A DNA stretch of 64,000 nucleotides from Streptomyces flaveus (GTDB lineage: Bacteria; Actinomycetota; Actinomycetes; Streptomycetales; Streptomycetaceae): positions 62,001-126,000 of the forward strand of contig NZ_BMPQ01000025.1 in assembly GCF_014647675.1 (NCBI RefSeq), written 5' to 3'. The notes beneath the pieces are model-generated. The model did not search any database. It saw only the letters and a program-made list of their open reading frames with translations, and was not told the origin of the DNA. The position numbers and the translations under genes are program-made. Positions 41,099-50,311 of the stretch are shown one piece after another. How positions within the stretch are numbered: position 1 is the first letter of the stretch; each line of letters opens with the position of its first letter.

Positions 41099-42645
41099 CA
41101 GGCATCGTCTCCGGGGGAGGTGGTCCGGGTGAGCAGGTCGGCGCATTTCTCGCCGACCATGAAGACCCCGATCATCGGGTTGACGGCAGGGATGGTCGGG
41201 AAGACGGAGGCGTCGGCGATGCGCAGACCGCCCAGTCCGCGCACCGTCAGATCGGGACCGACCACGGCGAGCGGGTCGTCGACGGCTCCGATGCGGCAGG
41301 TTCCGGCGGGGTGATAAACGGTGTGCGCCACCTTGCGGGCGTACTCGCCGAGTTCCTCGTCACCGGTGAGCTCCGGACCCGGGCACACCTCCCGCTTCAG
41401 CCAGGCGGCGAGCGGTTCGGTCCTGGCGATCTCGCGGGCGATGCGGATGCCGTCCACCAGGGTGCGTCCGTCGTAGTCGTCCTCGTCGGTGAAGTACCGG
41501 AAGTCGAGGGCGGGTTTGACGGCCGGGTCGGCACTGGTGAGGTAAAGACGGCCGCGGCTTTTCGGCTTGGGGATGTTGGGCGTCATCGACACTCCGTAGC
41601 GCGGTTTCTCGTAGCCGAGGCGCTCGGGGTTGTCGGTGAAGGGTATTTGGTAGAAGTGGAACATCAGGTCCGGGCCCTTGGCGGCCGGGTCCCGGCGTAC
41701 GAACAGACCCGCGTCGGAGTCCATCGCGGAGTTGTCGGGTATGGGGCCGTGGGTCTCCCACACGATCACCGACTCCGGATGGTCGAGAAGGTTCTCGCCG
41801 ACTCCGGGCAGATCGAGGACGACGGGGATGCCGAGTGTCTCCAGGTCCTGCTTTGGCCCGATGCCGGAGAGCATCAGCAGCCTCGGGGTGTCCACCGCGC
41901 CCGCGCAGACGATGACTTCACGGGCCGCGGTGACGGTCGTCTCCGTACCGTCCTTGGCCCGGACGCGAACACCCGTGGCCCGTCCGTCGGCCGTCTCCAG
42001 ACGCAGCGCCCAGGTCTCCAGCAGCAGATGGAGGTTGGGGCGGTCCAGGAAGGGGTGCAGATACGCGACCGAGGCGGAGGACCGCTTGTTGTTCTCCGGG
42101 TGGTACGCGAGGTCGAAGAAGCCGACTCCCTCATGAAAGGGCTGTTCGTTGAAGCCCTCCACGCGCGGCACACCCACGGCCTCCTGCGCGGCCTCGACGA
42201 AGTCGCGGGCGATCGCGTTGCGGTCCTTCTCGTCCACCGGAACGATGTTGTTCAGCAGCCGGTCGTAGTACGGGTCCATGGACGCCGCGTCCCAGCCTTC
42301 GGCGCCCGCCTCCGCCCATTCGTCCCAGTCGGACGGCAGCGGTTTGAAGCTGATCAGGGTGTTGTGGGACGAGCAGCCGCCGAGCACCCGGGCACGACTG
42401 TGGCGGATGTGGGAGTTCCCCCGCGGCTGCGGTGTCGTCGGGTAGTCGTAGTCGAGGTCGCTGCCGAGCAGGCCCAGCCAGCGCCGCAGTGTCAGCACCT
42501 CCGGCAGGTCCACGTCGGACGGACCGCCCTCGATCACGGCGACGCGGACCGCGGGGTCCTCGGTGAGGCGGGAGGCGATGACAGAACCCGCGGTACCTCC
42601 GCCGACGACCACATAGTCGTAGTCGTCTGTCTCCTGCTGGGCCAT
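41098..42645 (-). CDS. betA: choline dehydrogenase-like GMC oxidoreductase
   Basis: A 515-residue FAD-dependent GMC oxidoreductase. The N-terminal dinucleotide fold is YDYVVVGGGTAGSVIASRLT, GMC signature 1 lies around RARVLGGCSSHN, and signature 2 in GAVDTPRLLMLSGIGP. The active-site His is probably that of AHTVYHPAGTCRIG. It most likely oxidises choline to betaine aldehyde, upstream of BetB, but other GMC alcohol oxidases look alike. AAGGAG precedes the ATG at 42645. It heads the betA-ATPase-permease-binding-protein transcription unit and is separated by 137 bp from the Rieske oxygenase gene upstream, a gap that may carry its own promoter. Confidence 0.85.
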   Translation of the reverse strand: MAQQETDDYDYVVVGGGTAGSVIASRLTEDPAVRVAVIEGGPSDVDLPEVLTLRRWLGLLGSDLDYDYPTTPQPRGNSHIRHSRARVLGGCSSHNTLISFKPLPSDWDEWAEAGAEGWDAASMDPYYDRLLNNIVPVDEKDRNAIARDFVEAAQEAVGVPRVEGFNEQPFHEGVGFFDLAYHPENNKRSSASVAYLHPFLDRPNLHLLLETWALRLETADGRATGVRVRAKDGTETTVTAAREVIVCAGAVDTPRLLMLSGIGPKQDLETLGIPVVLDLPGVGENLLDHPESVIVWETHGPIPDNSAMDSDAGLFVRRDPAAKGPDLMFHFYQIPFTDNPERLGYEKPRYGVSMTPNIPKPKSRGRLYLTSADPAVKPALDFRYFTDEDDYDGRTLVDGIRIAREIARTEPLAAWLKREVCPGPELTGDEELGEYARKVAHTVYHPAGTCRIGAVDDPLAVVGPDLTVRGLGGLRIADASVFPTIPAVNPMIGVFMVGEKCADLLTRTTSPGDDA

Positions 42646-42782
42646 ATTCGGTTCTTGCTCCTTGTCGTGCGTGCCGGGACGTACCCGGCCCGATGACGCC
42701 ACCGTCTGGTTGCGACACGGGGTGGGGTCGTCTGCCCACGACTGTCGAAGTCATTCACGATCACGGCATGGTGTGATGTGGT

Positions 42783-44003
42783 TCACAACAACATGGGGGC
42801 TTCCGTGTTCTGTGCGTGCGCCGCGTTCCCTGAGTTTCCTGTGCTCCCCGGGCCGTCCTCGGGGCTGAGCTTCTGTGTCAGCCAGTGGTGGAACGCGCTG
42901 ATGTGGTGCTCACTGGGCACCAGCACGCCGCCTGAGCGGTAGGCCCGCGAACTCATGGCAGGCTGAGTACGCTCGCAAGCGTCGAAGTCCTGAACGTTAA
43001 CACGATGGAACAGTTCGACTGATTTGGATATATCTGCTCCGGAGTCGATGACATCGGGGGCGTACAGCCAGTCGCACTCCACGACCGTGCGGTCCTCTGC
43101 CATCGGGAACATCCGGTGCATGATCACGTGATCGGGCACCAGATTGATGAAGACCTGCGGCCGGACGGTGATCGCGTAGTAGCGGCGGTCCTGGTCGTCG
43201 GCGATGCCGTCGAGCCGCCCGAAGCCCTCGGTGCCGTCGACCGTGAAGCCCTCGACCCCCTCACCGAACTCGGCCCCGTGGCCGACGAAGTACTGGGCGG
43301 CGTAGCCGTCGGCGAACTCGGGGAGCACGTCGGTGAGTTCGGGATGGATCGTCGCGCAGTGGTAGCACTCCATGAAGTTCTCGACGATCAGCTTCCAGTT
43401 GGCCTTCACGTCGTAGGTGATGCGCTTGCCCAGCGCCAGGCCTTCGGTGCGGTAGCGCTCGATGGACGCGACATCGCCGAGGCGCTCGATCGTGGCCCCC
43501 ATGACCGTTTCCTCGAAGGAGGGCGGCTCGTCCGCCAGGCAGACCCAGGCATAGCCGAGCCACTCCCTCAGGGCCACCTTGACCAGGCCGTACGTCGTGC
43601 GGTCGACGTCGGGCATCCGCGTCAGGTTGGGCGCGGCGACGAGCTTGCCGTCAAGGTCGTAGGTCCAGGCGTGATACGGGCACTGGAGGTTGCGCCGCAC
43701 CTCGCCGGACTCCTCGGTGCACAGCCGGGCACCCCGGTGCCGGCAGATGTTGAGAAAGGCGCGCAGTTCCCCGGTGCGGGAGCGAGTGATGAGGACGCTC
43801 TCGCGGCCGATCTGGACGGTGCGGAAGGCTCCGGGCTTCTCCAGGTCCGCGGAGCGGACGGCGCAGAACCACATCGTCTCGAAGACGCGTTCCTGCTCCT
43901 GTCGGAAGGTCTCCCGGTCGGTGTAGTAGTGGCCCGGCAGGGTGGCCACCAGGCTCGGGGGGAGCTGGGCGGGGGTGGTGGGAGAACTCGGGGTCGTCGT
44001 CAC
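42783..44003 (-). CDS. Rieske non-heme iron oxygenase (glycine betaine monooxygenase-like)
   Basis: A 406-residue oxygenase alpha subunit. The Rieske cluster ligands are C87-R-H89 and C108-PY-H111 in NICRHRGARLC and NLQCPYHAWTYDLDGK. The mononuclear iron site is the run VENFMECYHCATIHPEL, with the second-sphere Glu and two His residues, and a later Asp. This pattern fits the GbcA/CntA-like group that demethylates or cleaves quaternary amines. Surrounding sarcosine and dimethylglycine flavoenzymes make glycine betaine to dimethylglycine plus formaldehyde the best guess. Electron partners are probably the ferredoxin and reductase at 49991-51498. The start is a GTG with GAGGAG, 11 bp after the previous gene. 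Confidence 0.88.
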   Translation of the reverse strand: MTTTPSSPTTPAQLPPSLVATLPGHYYTDRETFRQEQERVFETMWFCAVRSADLEKPGAFRTVQIGRESVLITRSRTGELRAFLNICRHRGARLCTEESGEVRRNLQCPYHAWTYDLDGKLVAAPNLTRMPDVDRTTYGLVKVALREWLGYAWVCLADEPPSFEETVMGATIERLGDVASIERYRTEGLALGKRITYDVKANWKLIVENFMECYHCATIHPELTDVLPEFADGYAAQYFVGHGAEFGEGVEGFTVDGTEGFGRLDGIADDQDRRYYAITVRPQVFINLVPDHVIMHRMFPMAEDRTVVECDWLYAPDVIDSGADISKSVELFHRVNVQDFDACERTQPAMSSRAYRSGGVLVPSEHHISAFHHWLTQKLSPEDGPGSTGNSGNAAHAQNTEAPMLL

Positions 44004-44014
44004 GTGCGTACTCC

Positions 44015-45169
44015 TCAGGCGGGCGCGGCGGCGAGGCGGCGGGGGTCGAACAGGCCGATCGGATGGTGGGTCGTGCCCTTCAGTGCCAGATCGGCGAGGA
44101 TCTCGCCGACGACCGGCACGAACTTGAAGCCGTGCCCGGAGAACCCACAGGCCACGGTCACGGACTCCGGATGCGCCGGATGGCGCGCGATGACGAAGTG
44201 TTCGTCGGGGGTGTTGGAGTACATGCAGGTGGCGGCCTTGAGGAAGGTGCCGGGCAGTTCGGGTATGCAGCGGGACATGTGGTCCGCCATCGCCTTTGTC
44301 TCGTGCTCGTGCACGGTCCGCTCGATGGTCTCCGGGGTGCACTCGACGCCCTTGCGGAAGAAGGCGACCTTGGCGCCCAGCTCCGGGCCGTCGATGGCCG
44401 GGAAGCCATAGACCTGGACCCCGGCCGCGTCCTCCCAGATGTAGATCGGATGCTTCTCGGGCACAAAGGGCTGGACACCCCCGGTCGGCTGGAACCAGTA
44501 CATGACCTGCCGCTCGATGGTGAACGGCACCCCGACATCGGTGAGCAGCTGCGGCGCCCACGCCCCCGGGCAGATCACCAGCTGGCCCGCGGTGTAGGTG
44601 TCGTCGGCCGTATGGACACGCACGCCGTCCTTGTACGGCTCCCAGCGCGTCATCGGCTCCTCGAAGTGCAGCTCGGCGCCCTGCCGGGTGGCGAGCTGGA
44701 GATGAGCCGCGACCATGTTCTCGGGGCGGACCAGGCCGGCCTTGGGCTCGTAGAGCGCGATCTCGTCGTCGTCCGGGTTCAGGGTCGGGAAGCGGCGGCG
44801 GATCTCGGCCGCGTCCAGCATCTCGTGGGGCAGATCCCACTGTGTGGCGGAGCGCAGTGAGCCGGAGACGGTCAGCGAGTCGGGCGGGCCGATCATCACG
44901 CCTCCGCAGAGCGTCGCGATGTCCCGGCCGGTGGCCCGCTCCACCTCGTCGTACAGCTCGTAGGCGCGCAGCAGCAGCGGTACGTACGCCGGGTCCTCGA
45001 AGTAGGACTGCCGGGTGATCCGCGAACCGCCGTGACTGGAACCGCGGTTGTGGACCGGGCCGAACTTCTCCAGGCCGAGCACACGGGCACCGCGCGCGGA
45101 CAGATGGTGGGCGGCGGCACTGCCCATTCCGCCGAGACCGATGACGATCACGTCATACGTGGGGGACAC
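44015..45169 (-). CDS. monomeric sarcosine oxidase-like flavoprotein
   Basis: A 384-residue oxidase of the MSOX/SolA type. The FAD fold is YDVIVIGLGGMGSAAAHHLS and the family motif is NRGSSHGGSRITRQSYFEDP. The covalent-FAD cysteine is that of ATCMYSNTPDEHFVIARHP, followed by FSGHGFKFVPVVGE. It should demethylate an N-methyl amino acid such as sarcosine, yielding glycine, formaldehyde and hydrogen peroxide. AAGGAGG precedes the GTG start. It lies between the dimethylglycine-type dehydrogenase and the Rieske oxygenase in one minus-strand operon, which supports a role in stepwise betaine demethylation. Confidence 0.9.
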   Translation of the reverse strand: MSPTYDVIVIGLGGMGSAAAHHLSARGARVLGLEKFGPVHNRGSSHGGSRITRQSYFEDPAYVPLLLRAYELYDEVERATGRDIATLCGGVMIGPPDSLTVSGSLRSATQWDLPHEMLDAAEIRRRFPTLNPDDDEIALYEPKAGLVRPENMVAAHLQLATRQGAELHFEEPMTRWEPYKDGVRVHTADDTYTAGQLVICPGAWAPQLLTDVGVPFTIERQVMYWFQPTGGVQPFVPEKHPIYIWEDAAGVQVYGFPAIDGPELGAKVAFFRKGVECTPETIERTVHEHETKAMADHMSRCIPELPGTFLKAATCMYSNTPDEHFVIARHPAHPESVTVACGFSGHGFKFVPVVGEILADLALKGTTHHPIGLFDPRRLAAAPA

Positions 45170-45214
45170 CGGGGCCTCCTTGGTCTTGTGGCCGGTCTTG
45201 TCTGTTGATCGTTC

Positions 45215-47647
45215 TCAGCGGCGGATTCGGTTCATCTTCGGGTCGAAGAGCGGCTCGTCCACGACGGTCGCCGGGACCTTCTCGCCGAAGTACTCGATGT
45301 GCACGCTCGCCCCGGTCGGGAGCACGGGCAGCCAGGCGTACGCGACGCACCGGCCCAGCGTGTAGCCGTACGAGGCGCTGGTGACATAGCCCGCCGGGGA
45401 GCCGTCGACGTACACGGGCTCCTTGCCGAGGACTACGGACACCGGGTCGTCGAGCAGGAGCGGGGTGAGCCTGCGCGTGGGTACGCCCAGCGACTCCAGG
45501 GCCGCCTTCCCGGTGAAGTCCCCCTTGTCCATACGGACCGCGAAGCCGACGCCGGCCTCGTACGGGGTGTGCTCGTCGGTCATGTCGACGCCCCAGGCGC
45601 GGTAACCCTTCTCCAGGCGAAGGGAGTTGAAGGCCGAGCGCCCGGCCGCGATCACGCCGAGCTCCTGGCCCGCCTCCCAGAGGGTGTCCCAGAGGCGGAG
45701 TCCCAGGTCGGCGGTGGTGTAGAGCTCCCAGCCCAGTTCGCCGACGTAGCTCAACCGCATGGCGGTGACCGGGACATGGCCGATGTACGTCTCCTTCGCG
45801 CGGAAGTAGCCGAAGCCCTCGTGCGAGAAGTCGTCGTGGGTCAGCGGCTGGACGAGGTCGCGGGCCAGCGGACCCCAGACGCCGACGCAGCATGTGCCGG
45901 AGGTGATGTCCCTGATGTGGACGCCGTCAGGTGCGCGCCGCGTCAACCAGTCCAGGTCGGCGGGGGAGTTGGCGCCCACCTGGAATCGGTCGGGGCCCAG
46001 ACGGGCGACGGTGAGGTCGGAGCGTATGCCGCCCGTCTCGTCCAGGAGCAGGGTGTAGGTGACCGCGCCGGGCTTCTTGCGGAGGTTGTTGCTGGTCATG
46101 CCGTGCAGGAAGTCGAGGGCTCCGGGGCCGGTGACTTCGAGGCGGCGCAGGGGCGTCATGTCGTACAGGGCGACTTTCTCGCGCGTGGCCTTCGCCTCGG
46201 CCGCGGCGATCGGTGACCAGTAGCGGGCCGACCAGGGGTCGCGTTCGGGGAGATCGACGAGCGTGTCGGCGAGCGGGGCGTTCGCCTCGTACCAGTGCGG
46301 GCGTTCCCAGCCGCCGCCCTCCAGGAAGTAGGCGCCGAGGGCCTGTTGGCGGGCGTAGAAGGGGCTGACCCGCAGAGGCCGCGGCTGCTCCATCGGCTGG
46401 AGTGGGTGCAGGACGTCGTACACCTCGACGAACTGCTGCGAGCCACGGCCTTGCACGTACGAGGGTGAGCGCTGGACGTCCTCGAAGCGGGCGAGATCGC
46501 ATTCGTGCAGGTCCAGGGACGGGCGGCCGTCGACCATCCACTCGGCCACCACCTTGGCGACGCCGGCGGAGTGCGTCACCCAGACGGCTTCGGCCAGCCA
46601 GAAGCCGCGCAGTGCACGCGATTCCCCGAGGACCGGCATGCCGTCCGGCGTGAAGGAGAAGACGCCGTTGAAACCCTCCTCGATCTCGGTCTCGCGCAGC
46701 GCCGGGATCAGCCGGCGGCAGTCGTCCCAGCTCGGGGCCCAGTCCTCCTCGGTGAAGGGGTACGAGGACGGCATCTCCATGTCGTTGGCGCGTGCCTCGT
46801 CGTAGGGGAGGACCGCGAACGGGTCGACGGGAAGCGGCTTGTGGGCGTAGCTGCCGATGCCCAGGCGGTCGGTGTGCTCGCGGAAGTAGAGGTCGCGGTC
46901 CTGGAAGCGGAGGATGGGCTTCGAGGCTTCTTCGGTGGCTTCGCCGAGTTCGGGCAGCGGCTTGGTCTTCGCGTACTGGTGGGCGAGGGGCTGGAGCGGT
47001 ACGTCGACTCCGGCCATGCGGCCGATGACCGGGCCCCAGAAACCGGCGGCGGAGACCACGTGGTCGGCGGTGAAGGTGCCCTGGTCGGTGACGACCGACG
47101 TCACACGGCCGTCTTCCTGCTCGATGCCTGTGACCGTGTGGCGGTCCAGAAAGCGGGCGCCGCGGCTGATGGCCCGTTCCATCTGGGCGCGGGACGCGAG
47201 CAGGGCGCGGGCCAGTCCGTCCTCAGGGGTGTGGAAACCGCCGAGGACGATCGATTCATCGATAAGTGGCCAGAGTTCCTTGCAGCGGGCGGCGCTCACG
47301 ATCTCGCCCCGGATGCCCCATGAGGCGGCGTAACCGGCCCTGCGGTGCAGGTCGGCCAGGCGCTCGGGGGTCGTCGCGAGTTCGAGACCGCCGACCGGGT
47401 TGAAGCAGGAAACGCCGTCCACCTCAAGGGAGTTGAACTTCTCGACCGTGTACTGGGCCAGCGCTGTGAGTGTCCTGGACGGGTTCGTCCGGAAGACCAG
47501 GCCCGGGGCGTGCGAGGTCGAGCCGCCGGGAGCGGGCAGTGGTCCCTGTTCGAGGACGGTGACGTCGGTCCAGCCGCGGGCGGTGAGCTCGTCGGCGAGG
47601 GAGCAGCCGACGATGCCGGCGCCCACGATGACCACGCGGGGGCTCAC
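45215..47647 (-). CDS. dimethylglycine/sarcosine dehydrogenase-like protein (DAO + GcvT domains)
   Basis: An 810-residue flavoprotein. The N-terminal FAD-dependent oxidoreductase domain (about 1-370) begins PRVVIVGAGIVGCSLADELT and contains GGSTSHAPGLVFRTNPSRTL, whose His is the likely covalent-FAD site. A middle FAO-type domain and a C-terminal GcvT/folate-binding domain (about 420-810) follow, with LRRLEVTGPGALDFLHGMTS and YVGELGWELYTTADLGLRLW. These enzymes oxidise dimethylglycine or sarcosine and can pass the methyl-derived formaldehyde to tetrahydrofolate. The GTG start overlaps the stop of the mycothiol-dependent dehydrogenase (GTGA). Exact substrate uncertain. Confidence 0.9.
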   Translation of the reverse strand: MSPRVVIVGAGIVGCSLADELTARGWTDVTVLEQGPLPAPGGSTSHAPGLVFRTNPSRTLTALAQYTVEKFNSLEVDGVSCFNPVGGLELATTPERLADLHRRAGYAASWGIRGEIVSAARCKELWPLIDESIVLGGFHTPEDGLARALLASRAQMERAISRGARFLDRHTVTGIEQEDGRVTSVVTDQGTFTADHVVSAAGFWGPVIGRMAGVDVPLQPLAHQYAKTKPLPELGEATEEASKPILRFQDRDLYFREHTDRLGIGSYAHKPLPVDPFAVLPYDEARANDMEMPSSYPFTEEDWAPSWDDCRRLIPALRETEIEEGFNGVFSFTPDGMPVLGESRALRGFWLAEAVWVTHSAGVAKVVAEWMVDGRPSLDLHECDLARFEDVQRSPSYVQGRGSQQFVEVYDVLHPLQPMEQPRPLRVSPFYARQQALGAYFLEGGGWERPHWYEANAPLADTLVDLPERDPWSARYWSPIAAAEAKATREKVALYDMTPLRRLEVTGPGALDFLHGMTSNNLRKKPGAVTYTLLLDETGGIRSDLTVARLGPDRFQVGANSPADLDWLTRRAPDGVHIRDITSGTCCVGVWGPLARDLVQPLTHDDFSHEGFGYFRAKETYIGHVPVTAMRLSYVGELGWELYTTADLGLRLWDTLWEAGQELGVIAAGRSAFNSLRLEKGYRAWGVDMTDEHTPYEAGVGFAVRMDKGDFTGKAALESLGVPTRRLTPLLLDDPVSVVLGKEPVYVDGSPAGYVTSASYGYTLGRCVAYAWLPVLPTGASVHIEYFGEKVPATVVDEPLFDPKMNRIRR

Positions 47648-48729
47648 AGGACCACCACCGAGCGCAGCACCTCGCCGCGATGCATCTTCGCGAACGCCTC
47701 CTCGACCTGCTCCAGCGCGATGGTCTCGGAGACGAAGGCGTTCAGGTCCAGCATGCCGTAGAGGTACTGGTCGATGAGGAACGGGAAGTCGCGGCTCGGC
47801 AGACAGTCCCCGTACCAGGACGACTTGAGGGCGCCGCCGCGCGAGAACACGTCGATCAGCGGGAGGTCGATCCTCATCTCGGGGTCGGGGACACCGACCT
47901 GGACCAGGATGCCCGCGTGATCGCGCATGTAGAAGGCCTGTTTGTACGTCTCCGGGCGGCCGACCGCGTCGATGGCGATGTCGACGCCGAAGCCGTCGGT
48001 GAGCGCGCGGACGGCCTCGACGGGGTCCGTGCCGCGGGAGTTGACCGTGTGGGTGGCGCCGAACTTCTCCGCCTGGTCGAGCTTCCTGTCGTCGATGTCG
48101 ACGGCGATGACCTTCATGGCCCCGTTCAGGCACGCGCCCGCGATCGCCGCGTTGCCGACACCGCCGCAGCCGATGACGGCGACCGTGTCACCGCGGCCGA
48201 CGTTGCCGGTGTTCACGGCCGCTCCGTAGCCGGCCATCACACCGCAGCCGATCAGGCCCGCGGCCTCGGGGCGGGCCGCCGGGTCGATCTTGATCGCCTG
48301 CCCGGCCGCGACCAGAGTCTTCTCCGCGAAGGCGCCGATGCCGAGGGCGTTGCTGAGGGGGGTGCCGTCGATGAGTGTCATCGGCTGAGTGGCGTTGCGC
48401 GAGTCGAAGCAGTACCAGGGGCGGCCGCGGCGGCAGGAACGGCACGTGCCGCAGGGCGCCCGCCAGGCGAGCACCACATAGTCGCCGGGTGCGAGGTCTG
48501 TGACGCCGTCGCCGACGGCTTCGATCGTGCCGGCTGCCTCATGGCCGAGGAGGAAGGGGAAGTCGTCGTTGATCGCGCCCTCCCGGTAGTGCAGATCCGT
48601 GTGGCAGACCCCGCAGGCCTGTACGGAGACGAGCACCTCACCCGGGCCGGGATCGGGCACCACGATTGTCTGCACCTCGACGGGTGCGCCCTTTTTCACA
48701 GCGACTACGGCACGGACCTCGTGTGGCAC
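47644..48729 (-). CDS. mscR: S-(hydroxymethyl)mycothiol dehydrogenase (formaldehyde detoxification)
   Basis: A 361-residue zinc alcohol dehydrogenase very like mycobacterial mycothiol-dependent formaldehyde dehydrogenase. It oxidises the formaldehyde-mycothiol adduct to the formyl thioester with NAD. Catalytic zinc ligands are in ACGVCHTDLHYREG and LLGHEAAGTIEAVG; the four-Cys structural zinc site is in CGTCRSCRRGRPWYC; the Rossmann fold is AVIGCGGVGNAAIAG. GTG 48729 is chosen because GAGGAG precedes it and it gives the family's usual 361 residues. First gene of the demethylation operon, it would remove formaldehyde made by the three downstream oxidases. The leader carries GTTGCGC repeats. 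Confidence 0.92.
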   Translation of the reverse strand: MPHEVRAVVAVKKGAPVEVQTIVVPDPGPGEVLVSVQACGVCHTDLHYREGAINDDFPFLLGHEAAGTIEAVGDGVTDLAPGDYVVLAWRAPCGTCRSCRRGRPWYCFDSRNATQPMTLIDGTPLSNALGIGAFAEKTLVAAGQAIKIDPAARPEAAGLIGCGVMAGYGAAVNTGNVGRGDTVAVIGCGGVGNAAIAGACLNGAMKVIAVDIDDRKLDQAEKFGATHTVNSRGTDPVEAVRALTDGFGVDIAIDAVGRPETYKQAFYMRDHAGILVQVGVPDPEMRIDLPLIDVFSRGGALKSSWYGDCLPSRDFPFLIDQYLYGMLDLNAFVSETIALEQVEEAFAKMHRGEVLRSVVVL

Positions 48730-48745
48730 GACCAGCTCCTCTGCT

Positions 48746-48774
48746 GTTGCGCAATGCACGATGGGTTGCGCTAT
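48746..48774 (-). promoter_or_regulatory. paired GTTGCGC operator-like repeats before mscR
   Basis: GTTGCGCAAT (48746-48755) and GTTGCGCTAT (48765-48774) are direct repeats 19 bp apart, 17-45 bp upstream of the mscR start codon. The same motif occurs upstream of the ferredoxin gene (49859-49888) on the other side of the IclR gene. They are candidate IclR binding sites. Confidence 0.6.
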
Positions 48775-48873
48775 GGGAGACATAGTGAGAACGCCATCAT
48801 GGGGCCGTCAAGAGGTGTGGGTTAACCCTTGGCAAAAGGAATCGGCCGCCCCGAAACGCGGCTGACACACAAG

Positions 48874-48905
48874 AGCGCGGGGCCGGGTTTCCCCGGCCCC
48901 GCGCT
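48874..48905 (-). terminator. terminator of the iclR gene
   Basis: A perfect 14-bp stem AGCGCGGGGCCGGG / CCCGGCCCCGCGCT with loop TTTC lies 59 bp beyond the iclR stop. It insulates the iclR transcript from the mscR promoter that follows on the same strand. Confidence 0.8.
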
Positions 48906-48964
48906 GAGCTTGGCGTCCGACTGGTGGACGGCTCTTCCCCGGCTTGTGTCCGGGGCGCGCTCCG

Positions 48965-49774
48965 TCAGAAGCCGTATCCCATCCGGCGCGACAGATCGGC
49001 CGCGGCCTCCTCCGTGCGCTTGGCGAGTTCCGGCAGGTGGTCCGAGTCGAGCCGGTACACCGGCCCCGAGACGCTGAGCGCGCCGATCACCTTGCCGTCG
49101 TGCGCGCGCACCGGGGCGGCCGCCGCAGCCAGGCCCCGCTCGAGCTCCTCGAGGGCCATCGCGTACCCCTGGTCCACGATGGCCTCCAACTCGGCGCGCA
49201 GCGCGGCCGTTCCGGTGATGGTGCGCTCCGTGAAGCGCGGCAGCGTTCTGGCCAGCAGCCCTTCGCGCAGCGTCGGCGGCAGGTGGGCCAGCAGCACCTT
49301 GCCGCTGGAGGTGGCGTGCAGCGGCGTACGCCTGCCCAGCCAGTTCTGTGCGGTCACGGATGCGGCGCCGCGGGCCTGCATGATGTTGACGGCCGCGTCG
49401 TCGTCGTAGACCGCGATGTTGACGGTCTCGCCCAGCTCGTCCGCGAGTTCGCGGCAGACGGGCGCGCCCTCCTGGGAGATGTCCAGACGTACTGCCGCCG
49501 CCCCCGCCAGGCGGAGTACGCCGGCCCCCAGGTAGTACTTCCCCCGGTCCTTGGCCTGGGCCACAAGGCCGCGGTTCTCCAGCACTCCGAGGAGCCGGAA
49601 GGCCGTGGACTTGTGCACCTCCAGCTCATCGGCGATCTCGGTGACGCCCGCCTCGCCGATCCGGGCGAGGATCTCCAGCACGCTCACGGCGCGGTCCACC
49701 GACTGCACGGCGCTGCCCGCGCCCTTGGGCTGCTTCTCCGACGTCTCCTCAGCCTGCTTCTGAGTGCGGGTCAT
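48965..49774 (-). CDS. IclR-family transcriptional regulator
   Basis: A 269-residue IclR-type regulator. After a polar N-terminal tail, the winged helix (about 22-85) shows QSVDRAVSVLEILARIGEAG and the recognition part ADELEVHKSTAFRLLGVLEN. The effector domain (about 95-265) contains GETVNIAVYDDDAAVNIMQA, TPLHATSSGKVLLAHLPP and ALSVSGPVYRLDSDHLPELA. It sits between the mscR-led operon and the divergent ferredoxin-reductase pair. Both flanking promoters carry GTTGCGC repeats, so it probably controls the whole demethylation pathway in response to an intermediate. The ATG at 49774 is the natural start. Confidence 0.93.
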   Translation of the reverse strand: MTRTQKQAEETSEKQPKGAGSAVQSVDRAVSVLEILARIGEAGVTEIADELEVHKSTAFRLLGVLENRGLVAQAKDRGKYYLGAGVLRLAGAAAVRLDISQEGAPVCRELADELGETVNIAVYDDDAAVNIMQARGAASVTAQNWLGRRTPLHATSSGKVLLAHLPPTLREGLLARTLPRFTERTITGTAALRAELEAIVDQGYAMALEELERGLAAAAAPVRAHDGKVIGALSVSGPVYRLDSDHLPELAKRTEEAAADLSRRMGYGF

Positions 49775-49858
49775 GGCTCAACTCTCACCACCTGGCGGCC
49801 CTGATTGGACCGCATCTGCGGGAAGCCCTTGACGTGGCGGGCATCCCGCGCGGATTCT

Positions 49859-49888
49859 GTTGCGCATAGCGATTCCTCGTGCGCTATG
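49859..49888. promoter_or_regulatory. GTTGCGC operator-like repeats between iclR and the ferredoxin gene
   Basis: GTTGCGCATA (49859-49868) and GTGCGCTATG (49879-49888) are spaced 20 bp apart. They also form an inverted CATAGCG / CGCTATG pair. The element lies in the 216-bp divergent region and matches the pair before mscR. Confidence 0.6.
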
Positions 49889-49990
49889 TGAAACATCATG
49901 TTACCGAAGAGTCTGTGACCGGCGTAGGTCCCGGACCAGACCGGACCTGACAGTCCCGGACTCAGACGTCCTGGACCGAGAGGGGGGCCC

Positions 49991-50311
49991 GTGATTCCCA
50001 TCTGCCGCCTTGATGACCTCCCCGAGGGCGAGTCCGTCCGTATCGACACGACACCGCCCATCGCTGTGTTCAACGCCGATGGCGAGCTGTACGCCATCGA
50101 TGACACCTGCACCCACCAGGACGCCTCCCTCTCCGAGGGCTGGCTGGAGGGCTGTCTGGTCGAATGCCCGCTCCACGCCGCCTCATTCGATCTCCGCACC
50201 GGCCAACCCACGTGCCTCCCCGCGCGCCGCGCCGTCCGTACCCACCACGTCACCGTCGACGACGGCGTCGTCTACGTCCACGTGGCGGCCCAGGAGGGCA
50301 CGGCAGCATGA
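49991..50311 (+). CDS. Rieske [2Fe-2S] ferredoxin
   Basis: A 106-residue soluble Rieske ferredoxin. The cluster ligands are C40-T-H42 and C59-PL-H62 in DDTCTHQDASLSEG and LVECPLHAASFDL. It carries single electrons from a reductase to a Rieske oxygenase. The GTG start at 49991 follows GAGAGGGGGG. Its stop overlaps the start of the reductase gene by ATGA. It is divergent from iclR. The Rieske oxygenase at 42783-44003 is the only terminal oxygenase in the window and its likely partner, although it lies about 6 kb away on the opposite strand. Confidence 0.93.
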   Translation: MIPICRLDDLPEGESVRIDTTPPIAVFNADGELYAIDDTCTHQDASLSEGWLEGCLVECPLHAASFDLRTGQPTCLPARRAVRTHHVTVDDGVVYVHVAAQEGTAA

